NCBI GenBank assembly: GCA_026119935.1
Contig: JALRMH010000005.1
Span: forward strand, 1,134,467-1,198,466
Direction: 5' to 3'
Source: Endothia cerciana
Taxonomy: Eukaryota; Ascomycota; Sordariomycetes; Diaporthales; Cryphonectriaceae
Length of the DNA stretch: 64,000 nt
In this document: positions 56,836 through 64,000 of the stretch, in pieces
Numbering within the stretch: position 1 is the first letter of the stretch
How the letters are laid out: every line of letters begins with the position of its first letter
Made by a program: the position numbers and the translations under genes
Notes under the pieces: generated by a model
The model's database searches: none
Told to the model about the DNA's origin: nothing
What the model saw: only the letters and a program-made list of their open reading frames with translations

Positions 56836-58301
56836 TGGGGGTAGGCAGGCAGGCGGGCAGGTTGGGATCCGCAGGCAGGTTGGGAGGGAGGCTCAGGTCG
56901 TGCGTCTGGCGCTCGTGTTGGGGCTTCTCGGGTGTGTCGGTCGGTGCCTGAGGCGGTTTGTCCTTCTGGACGTGTGGGACATCTCACTTCTGAATCGTGA
57001 TGTCGCAGGTGTCGACGGCGAGCGAGCGGTTAGCGGGGCCTATCCCAACAGGTCGGTCCTCATCGCAGAGCCGCGGCCAAGACGTCGAACAGAGAGGGTC
57101 GGTTGGTCGTCTGATGAATGCGTTGAGGAGGGGAGGGTGGAAGACGCTGGAGATAGATCGTGGAGCGGGATGCTGATGTGCTGTGCTGTGTTGTTGGGAG
57201 GGAACGAAACAGATGTCGTCCCGTGCAGGGCTCGGCAGTGGAGATCATGGAACGGTTGATGGGACATCCGGGGGACGTCTCCAAAAGGCTTTTGCCCTCG
57301 CAACCAAATGGGCCCTGCGCCTCTCTTCTGGAATTCCCACTTATCAAAATCATGATTCCCCAATCCCTGCCCTGCCCTGGCCTGCCCTGGAGGGGGGGGG
57401 GACATTCCTACAGCCTCTGAGTCCCTCTGTACATGCAGGGACTTACATGGTGCTTTAGTGGACGCGTTGCTGTTTGTCTCAGTGGGGTATTTAGTGCAGG
57501 GTGCCCTGTGCCGCCGCGCCTGAGGGGGCTTACTTTATTGCCGAGGTGTGGAGGGGCAGTCGTCAGCCACACACGCACGCACACACACACAGTCTCTATA
57601 TATACGGACATAGTATTTCACTATACTCTAGACTCCGGCTCAGAATGGCACTGCGGAACATACGCCTCCAACGGAAGATCTGGGACCAGATTAGTTAATG
57701 CCTTGCTTGTCATGCTGACTTCGTTCAACAACAGCAGGGGCCGTAATGTCCCCCCCCCCCCCAAAAAAAAAACCACGAGCGAGCCCTGGTCGACTTGACG
57801 TGGGCCGTAGCGCTGGACACACTTGACGGCTACCGGTTACGATCGTGAAGGTGGTCCCAAATAGAACATTGAAGCTCTTCGAAAGAAAGCCTGCGGGCCT
57901 TCCGTCTATGAGCTATTGCAGGGTAGGAATATGCGGTCCCACAACCGCAGCAAGCAGCAGCAGCAGCCGCCCAATCTATCCACGGGAAAAACCTCCCCCC
58001 CACCCCCATCTGGTGACTGGGAACACCCGGTGGCCGTTCTGTATGTCGTCCAGGGTTTTGATATTGCTTCGCCCCGGAACCACCATTCCAGCCCCTCCAT
58101 GAACACCTGGACCTCGCCTGACCCCGATCCCGATCCCGTCCTGTCCTGCGAACTCCGTGCTTGACTTGGCTTCTACGAGTCCAGATCCCCCAACCCCCTC
58201 CTGAAAAGATGCTCCAGCCGCCCCCGAATGCGGGTCCAATGCAGATCAAGGTCCGTAAGCAACAGTGGAGTTGAGTTGTCGCCGCTCCGTTCCTTCTCGA
58301 C
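56836..58301. other. Intergenic region upstream of the GPHR gene
   Basis: About 1.5 kb. Begins with a GGCA-type repeat (56842-56862) just before the GPHR start, includes CTGGCCTGCCCTG duplications near 57372-57390, an (AC)n-type stretch at 57573-57589, a C13A10 run at 57750-57772 and AGC repeats near 57948-57968. The long plus-strand frame that enters from the GPHR gene is an antisense artefact. No gene supported. Confidence 0.55.
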
Positions 58302-59592
58302 TCATTCTGCTGACGACACCTCGACGGCCCCTCCCCCGTCCTCGTCGTCCTCGTCGTCGTCCTCCTCTTCATCCTCGTCCGACTCGAGCTGCTCCGGCTT
58401 CTTGAGCAGTGCTGCGCCCTCGCCCACCTCCATCGCGTGGAGTCGGTCTTTCTTCTTCTGCTCCTCCTGCTGGGCCTCGAGCTGCGCCTTGAGCTCCTTG
58501 TTCTGCGACTGTAGCAGCTTCGCCCCGGCGGTGACCTCGAACTCGGCGTCCCCCTCGTCCTCGTCCTCGCCGCTGGCCTCGGCCTCGTCCTCGCTGTTCA
58601 CTGCACTGGCCGTCGGCGTGGCCACGGGGTCCGCGACCAGCCGGCCGGGCTCCGGCTCTGCGCCTATGGTCGTTGCCACCGAGAGCGAGCTCTTCTGGCG
58701 CTGGGGCTTGTACGGCCTGAGCGTCGGGTCGAACTTGGCCGGGAGCCCCAGCGCCCTGGCGACCTTGCCAGCCTCCTCGTCTGCCGACAGCTTGGACTCT
58801 ATCTGCCATGAGCTCACGCCGTCGTCGTTCGCCTCGTGAACCCCCTGGCTGGATTGTAGCATCTGGCGGTAGCTTTGTTTCTCCGGGTCATTATCCCGCT
58901 TGTCCTTCTTCTTCTGCCGCTTCTCGTCCGGCCTGACGACCACCACCGGCACTGGGGAATACTGCAGGCAGTACTTCGAGAAGGAGTTCCGGGAGGCGAC
59001 GAGCCCCTGGAACCCTCCCAGCTGCCTGCCGCGGGTGCCGACGATGAGCATGGACGGCTGGTGGAGCTGGATCTGTTTGGCGCGGTCAGCCAGCCACCAA
59101 GGACAAACGGGCTGACATGCATGCGCGGGGGGAACCACCAGGGGGGGGGGGGGAGGGAAGACGACATACCAGGCGCTGGAAGGTCGAATGGAGCTTGCCC
59201 ACGGCATACTCCAGGATGATGCTAACAGCCTTGCTGTCACCGATTTTCGTCCTAATTCTGTCGACCTCCACACTGGCCTCTCTTCTCAAGTCCTCCAGCC
59301 TCTTGTCCGTTTCGTATAGTCGCACGTCCCTCTCCACCACCCTGACGCACACTATCTCGTCGCCGTCGTCGACAAACTTGTCAAACAGCCATTGCAGCGC
59401 CTCGTCCGAGTACTGGTGGTCGTCGATGCCGACCATGAAGGTCCGCGACCGGCGATTCGTCGTATATGCAGGGTGCTTGACGACGAGGGTATGGGATGGG
59501 AAGTTATTCTTGGTCGCCTCGCCCAGGTTGACATTGGTGAAGGCGACATGCCTGCGGTATCTGCGAGGTTCGTCTCCCGTCAGCAAAGCCAT
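58302..59592 (-). CDS. Universal stress protein (USP) domain protein
   Basis: Inferred exons 59592-59170 and 59072-58302 give 397 residues. Start ATG 59592 (MALLTGDEPRRYRRHVAF); an in-frame ATG at 59667 would add 25 low-complexity residues and is less likely. The intron 59169-59073 has donor CTG|GTATGT, branch GGCTGACC and acceptor AAACAG. The USP domain covers about residues 50-190: TFMVGIDDHQYSDEALQWL, DEIVCVRVVERD, then across the junction MLIVGTRGRQLGGFQGLVAS and SPVPVVVVRP. The glycine-rich GTRG segment corresponds to the ATP-binding loop of USPs. The C-terminal 200 residues are hydrophilic: a Lys-rich linker, a Glu/Asp-rich segment, a coiled-coil QSQNKELKAQLEAQQEEQ and a final poly-acidic stretch. 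Fungal USP proteins are linked to stress responses; the specific role here is not known. Confidence 0.9.
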
Positions 59593-61313
59593 GGTCGCGA
59601 TCGCAGTGGTTGTAGTGGTAGCAGTGAGCGCGTAACGCAGGACTCCATATGGACTCTGCGAGGGCAATGACTCGAGTGGCCAGGGGAACGCGGATTAGGG
59701 CCCACGAGTCACGCAGGGCCGACGGTCCAGGACCGAGATGATACACAACAGCCTAAGGAAATGAGCAGTCTTGATGTGGATTCAGTGGTAGATATTGTCG
59801 AGACGGAGCAGAGGAGGTAAGAATAGTGATGAGGAGGGTGAACGCAGAGAGAGGAGCAGCGAGCAGGCAGGCCAAAGCTGATGGGATCCACAATGCCTGC
59901 TCGATCCAATTTTCTTCAGGTCCGCTCCAAAGCCGCCTTGTGAAATGGCAGGTTTGGTACTTCCATGGGTGAAGTGAGGGAGGTGGGGGTGGTACATTGC
60001 CCAAGCCACGCCCAGGCCGCCTAGCCTGGATTGGGTTCGGGAGAGTGGGCAGGTGTCTGGGAATGCGTCACAAGCGAGTGACCGTCCAAGTCCACAATGG
60101 CGATCGGCGCGGTTATCGTTGCAGCAGCCTTCTCAGTGCTGACATATGATAACGGTCAGAGGGGGCTTGGCTTCCACCGCTTTTGGGCAGCCTTCATGGG
60201 AGAGCATCCTGGACACTCGACCAAGGAGGGGGGGGGGGGTGGCCTGACCCGCTGGAACCAACCGCCTGGACCCACTGTAGCCGCGATTGGGGTATGTAAG
60301 GAGCTGCTCTTGACGTGGAAAGCGGGGTGCAGGCGGGCTGAGAAAATGGTGGGCAGCGGCGGGGAAAAGAGGATGGCTGATGAGCTATCGAATAATGCCG
60401 GCCGCCCTGTCACCCACCCGCCCAGACTGCGACTGGAGGGCCCGGAGGAGAAGAGGTCAGGGCCGGACCTGGAATGGGGAACGGAGGAAATGCCAATGCT
60501 GGGATGGCGTGCAGTGCGTAGTCTGCAGCGCAGGATGCATCAGATCTGGCTGGATACGGCCGTTGTGGAGGACCTGCCCGTGCTCCACTGCCGCGCGCGA
60601 CCAGGTCCTGAAAAGACGGGGGGGGGGGGGGGGGGTGATGTTTTTTGAAAAAAACAGGTGGGCCCCCCCCCCCCCACCCCCGGGTGGGGGGGGCGCCCGC
60701 CCCCCCGGGGGCCCCCCGGGGGGCCCCCCCCCCCCCCTCATGCGCTGTATGGTACGGTGTGCGGTGTCCTGTGAAAGGAAATTGATTCGTCCATCCGGCC
60801 GAGAGATTGGCCACCATATCTCGGAAGCCATGTGGTACGCATCGTGCCGTGCTGAGTGTGTATGGAAGCCCCGTCAAGCCGTCGTGGTTCCGTGTGTGTG
60901 GCAGGCAAAGCTATTTAGAGGCGACCAGGTCCACCGCTGTCCGGCCCTCTTGCTGACTGTCATGGCCTCCTGGTTCGTGCCACTCTGCCTGCAGTCGTTG
61001 GAGAACCCTCTTCCTGCAGCAGCTGCTACACCATGGTCTGCGGACCACCTTCAACCACTCGGTTGACAGGGTTCGTAGTTGTTGCGCCAAACAAACAAAC
61101 AAAACAAACAAACAGAAACACCAGGACAGAAGAGCAAAACGCGCAGTGAAGCGAACTCGGCCGGGAGAAGAAGCAGCGGTAGGTGAACGTACCTCGGAGA
61201 GATTGATGGCGACGAATTCCGGTGTCGTGAGTGAACCGATGACCTGGTCCGGCCTTGTGGTAAAGCCCACGTTAGACAACTACAGAGAGGCGAGGGGGGT
61301 TCAGGCTGGACTG
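59593..61313. other. Intergenic region with a dense G/C homopolymer block
   Basis: No supported gene. Contains G12 (60228-60239) and the G/C block at 60618-60737, listed separately. On the minus strand a 29-codon open stretch at 61193-61279 is bounded by a TAG acceptor-like and a GTACGT donor-like site. It could be an internal exon of the neighbouring hypothetical gene, but no in-frame joining was found. Confidence 0.5.
60618..60737. repeat. 120-bp block of G and C homopolymers with a T6/A7 insert
   Basis: G18, then TGATG-T6-GA7-C, then alternating C and G runs of 4-15 bases, including GGGGGCCCCCC-type self-complementary steps. Either extreme G-quadruplex/i-motif-prone DNA or a low-quality consensus. 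Confidence 0.85.
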
Positions 61314-62114
61314 TCATAACCCACCGCCAGTGCTTGACCGTCCTGCATCCGTGGTCATATCGTCCGTCGAATCCAGCGGGCTGGCCACTGAGGATGGCGA
61401 TGCGCTCCAGACGGCGGTCTCGACTCCCGGAGAGTAGAACCCAGGTTCTTGACATCGCCCGTCCGCGCCGTCTTCTGGCTTGCTTGGGATCGCAAAGGTG
61501 ATCTTGTTACACGGCGCAACATCGGTTGCCTTGGCGAGTGCGAAGTAGCCGCTGGTAGGCGTATCGGCGCGGGCTGCTGCCTCGGGGCCGGCGCCGTTGA
61601 CCGCAGGCTTGGGCGGCTGCTGCGACAGGGGCGACACGTCGGATCCGGGGCTCGGGACGGGTGGAGCTGCCGGGGCCTTCATGAGGCTCGCTGCCGTCGA
61701 GCCGGCGGCGGCGGCGGCGGCGGGAGGTGGGTCGGCTGTGGGAGTGGTAGCAGGGGTGTCGCTGGCGCCGGCGGCGGCGCGGCTGTTCTGGCTCTCGCGT
61801 CTCCCCCCCTCCTGCTGTCCGTACGCGTCGCGGGCGGTGTTGGCTTGGTACCCGTCAGCTGCGGGTCGCGCGGTCTTCCTGCTGACCCTGCGGAGGGAGG
61901 CTCGGTGTCGCAGCCGCGATGCCAGGTTCTTGGTCGCCTCCATGGCGGGCGAGCAGAGGCGCAAGTAGGCCCGGGCCGATATGCATGAGGGTTGGGGCGA
62001 GCGACTTGCAGTAGTGGTGGTCGTAGTGGAGCGGTCGCAGATGGAAGGAATGAGCTCGAACTTCGGGTCGACGGGAGAGGCCGGTGGGCGCAGGGCGATT
62101 ACCTGGGCCACCAT
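61314..62114 (-). CDS. Hypothetical protein, weakly supported
   Basis: An open frame of 266 residues from ATG 62114; an internal start at 61941 (MEATKNLASRLRHRASLRRV) would leave about 209. The middle is Ala/Pro/Ser-rich low complexity (ADPPPAAAAAAGSTAAS). The parts with most coding-like character are the basic MEATKNLASRLRHRASLRR segment and GYFALAKATDVAPCNKITFAI near the C-terminus. No domain is recognised. It may be one exon of a longer gene: the frame ends at a GCG|GTGGGT donor-like site, and a candidate exon (61279-61193, LSNVGFTTRPDQVIGSL) follows, but the phases do not match. It could also be non-coding. Confidence 0.4.
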   Translation of the reverse strand: MVAQVIALRPPASPVDPKFELIPSICDRSTTTTTTASRSPQPSCISARAYLRLCSPAMEATKNLASRLRHRASLRRVSRKTARPAADGYQANTARDAYGQQEGGRRESQNSRAAAGASDTPATTPTADPPPAAAAAAGSTAASLMKAPAAPPVPSPGSDVSPLSQQPPKPAVNGAGPEAAARADTPTSGYFALAKATDVAPCNKITFAIPSKPEDGADGRCQEPGFYSPGVETAVWSASPSSVASPLDSTDDMTTDAGRSSTGGGL

Positions 62115-62490
62115 AGAAAATGTAAGGAGGGGGGAGGTTTGAAGGTCCAGAGTAGGTCGAAAATGTGAGGTGGGTGCTCAGGCAGCTGAAGTTCTGATGT
62201 TGTCGCTTCGTAACCTAGGTACTGTACTGCCCGGTTGCCTGGCTGCCCCTCCTGCCAGCGATGACTCCCCCCCGTTCGTCCCGTTTCCCGTCTTGCGCGG
62301 ATGTAAGTGAGTTATGCTCTGAAGGTGGTGCCCAGAGAGGCCGGTGGCGATGTCGTCCTGGGCCAAAGTGACTTGGCAGGGCTTGGGGCTCTTGTTTAAT
62401 TCTCCCAAGACCTGCAGGCTGGCCAGGCTGGGCGGATGAGCCTTCCTCGAGACCGCGCCCTGCGGCTAGCTTGGGACCTGGAGCTTGCCT

Positions 62491-62518
62491 GGTGGTGGTG
62501 GTGGTGGTGGTGGTGGTA
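62491..62518. repeat. (GGT)n microsatellite
   Basis: Nine or so GGT units in non-coding DNA upstream of the hypothetical gene. Confidence 0.9.
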
Positions 62519-63881
62519 GGGCGGTTAGTGTAGGGCAGCTTCTAGGCAGGCGACCTGGTGATGTAGTGAGGCGAACCAACCGGCTGCGATAAATAATGGT
62601 GAAGATGGAGCTTGGCGTGTCGACCGCCTGTGGCAGGAATCCCTCGGGGGCTGTGCCCGCGGCTGGTATCGTCGTGGTGGTGTCTGGAGGTGGTACGACA
62701 CCTCAGGCGATGGTGAGGATTTCTAACAAGGATATGGCACTACATGGTGAGAAGAAATGTCAACAAGACTCGGGTGGTGGTAGTCGACGTGCACAGCTTG
62801 GGCACGCAAGCATTTTTGTAATTGGGCCTGACTGAACCTTACATTTCTGAACAAGTCGAGCTGCACCTTGGTGGGCTGTTGGGGCAGGGGTGCCTTGAGC
62901 CTGAAGGAGGTCGACAGGAGGAAGGGGGAGAAGGAAAAAAAAGGACAGGGCAGGGCCAAGGGGTTCTCGACAGTTTCGATATCCTTCTGCCTCTCCCATC
63001 TGCCCTACAACACAGTCGGGCAAAGGTGACAAGACAGGTCCCACGGATCCCCATCGGTTTGTGCGGGAACACTCAGTTATACGGCCAGCCCAGGCCAGCC
63101 CAGGCCAGCTACATAATAATACATAACAGGTATTCCTCACACCCACAATTCGCATCCAGACGGTCCAGCGCACGGCATAGTCTGTACACCGCAGGCCTTG
63201 GCCCTCTTGGCACCCGCAAGAACTGCAGCTCTTGATCGCTGACTGACAGACCAACCTGCAATTGACAACGTAATAGGCAATCCGTCATATACGGCCCCAT
63301 GCCACACCTCGTCGGTACCGCACCCACCTGCTGGCATGGCCAAGAGTACCCGTCCCCCCATACCAGACTCCATCCTGCTGTACCCCGGACTGATAGGGGC
63401 GCCCAGGACGATCTGGTGTCCTGTCTGGCCCACTCACATTACTGTTTCTGCCTGGGCTTTGCAAAGAACAACAACAGTCTTCCGGATGGTTCCCTTGACA
63501 CAGTCCCTCCCCCCGTGGAGCCCGCTCACAAAGGCGGTCTACATATGTACCCGCGCGCCACCTACTTACGAGCCCATGTCGTCTACCGAGGCCATCTACG
63601 GGGTACTACTACTATACTGTGCTGGGTATCAACTTGAGACACACGGTAAGCACCCGCGAGGCTTATCAACACACCCTTTTGGGGGGGGGGGTGTTCACCC
63701 AGAGGTAAGACCCCGCCCATCAGACAAGAAATGCTCTGGGCCTATCCGTTGGGCCCATTCGAGTCCGTGGCCGCTCGATGGTGCCAGAGCGCGCGGCCCC
63801 CCCTTGCAGCCTACCTGTGTCGGCGTGACAAGGAGGTGAGGGGGCCGAGACAGGCAGAAAAGGAAAGAAAGGAAACGAAGG

Positions 63882-63882
<1 letters not shown>

Positions 63883-63910
<28 letters not shown>
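63883..63910. repeat. Poly-A tract (A28)
   Basis: An essentially uninterrupted A run of about 28 bases preceded by GAAAGGAAACGAAGG. It could be the A tail of an old retroposed element, but no element body or target duplication is visible. Confidence 0.85.
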
Positions 63911-63913
<3 letters not shown>

Positions 63914-64000
63914 AAGACACCACTGCGGGAGCTCCCTTGGTGACACCGGTGTGGTACCCACCGGGCCCCCACCCAGGGGGGCAGGGGCGGGGTTGAGCCC

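Larger units (their letters stand above)
62115..64000. other. Right-end non-coding region
   Basis: 1.9 kb without a supported gene: a (GGT)n array at about 62491-62518, a CCAGCCCAGG duplication near 63084-63108, G11 at 63681-63691 and an A-rich run at 63883-63910. Open frames are short, with no recognised domain. Confidence 0.55.

Noticed and set aside
55048..56844. 598-codon plus-strand open frame opposite the GPHR gene
   Set aside because: It is antisense to a well-supported membrane protein whose third positions are almost all G or C, which suppresses stops in other frames. Its translation is Gly/Ala/Arg/Pro low complexity.
55583..57259. 558-codon plus-strand open frame overlapping the GPHR gene
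   Set aside because: Same antisense artefact extending into the upstream region; no domain and biased composition.
61193..61279. Idea that the NVGFTTRPDQV peptide marks a septin (compare VGFANLPNQV)
   Set aside because: Resemblance is limited to a few residues and no septin P-loop follows on either side.
1..64000. CRISPR arrays, insertion sequences, prokaryotic operons
   Set aside because: The tandem repeats are all microsatellites without spacer structure; gene structure and content are eukaryotic.

Overview
The window is nuclear DNA from a filamentous ascomycete (Pezizomycotina, most likely Sordariomycetes). Genes are widely spaced and transcribed from both strands. They carry short introns (about 42-144 bp) with GT..AG ends and CTGAC/CTAAC-like branch points. 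Intergenic stretches of 1-6 kb hold microsatellites and long G or C homopolymers. The gene set is fungal: Dma1-type FHA-RING ligase, RRP5, FMP27/Hobbit lipid-transfer protein, eIF4B, Golgi pH regulator, NACHT STAND protein and ankyrin-CorA protein. I see no prokaryotic operon, CRISPR array, rRNA or convincing tRNA. Genus and species cannot be told from the sequence alone.

Layout. 0-1.6 kb: a secreted BBE-type FAD oxidoreductase (minus strand, C-terminus cut by the window edge). 5.2-7.3 kb: FHA-RING ubiquitin ligase (+). 8.7-11.5 kb: YML020W-like protein with a hydrolase-type serine motif (-), divergent from RRP5 (+, 12.0-17.5 kb). 17.5-28.6 kb is an accessory-looking, gene-poor region. It holds a NACHT NTPase (-, 19.7-22.6 kb), a frameshifted RRM-like fragment (18.6-18.9 kb), a hairpin cluster (23.0 kb) and a broken gene (23.8-24.8 kb). 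28.6-30.2 kb: Ser/Pro-rich conserved fungal protein (+). 32.9-42.0 kb: one 9.15-kb FMP27 exon (-). 44.0-47.2 kb: ankyrin plus CorA-like membrane protein (+). 48.3-49.0 kb: small hydrophilic protein with a probable GC-AG intron (+). 49.3-50.1 kb: glycine-rich membrane protein with a coiled-coil tail (-), divergent from eIF4B (+, 51.0-53.3 kb). 55.0-56.8 kb: Golgi pH regulator/GPR89 homologue (-). 58.3-59.6 kb: universal-stress-protein-domain protein (-). 61.3-62.1 kb: weakly supported hypothetical protein (-). The last 1.9 kb shows no gene.

Most genes are single-copy housekeeping functions (ribosome assembly, translation initiation, lipid transport, Golgi ion balance, mitotic checkpoint ubiquitination) with no operon-like logic. 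The material most likely to be lineage-specific is the 17.5-28.6 kb interval (a STAND immune/incompatibility-type protein among broken genes) and the ankyrin-CorA gene. Intron positions were inferred by reading splice signals and keeping frame. Where a junction is uncertain the entry says so.
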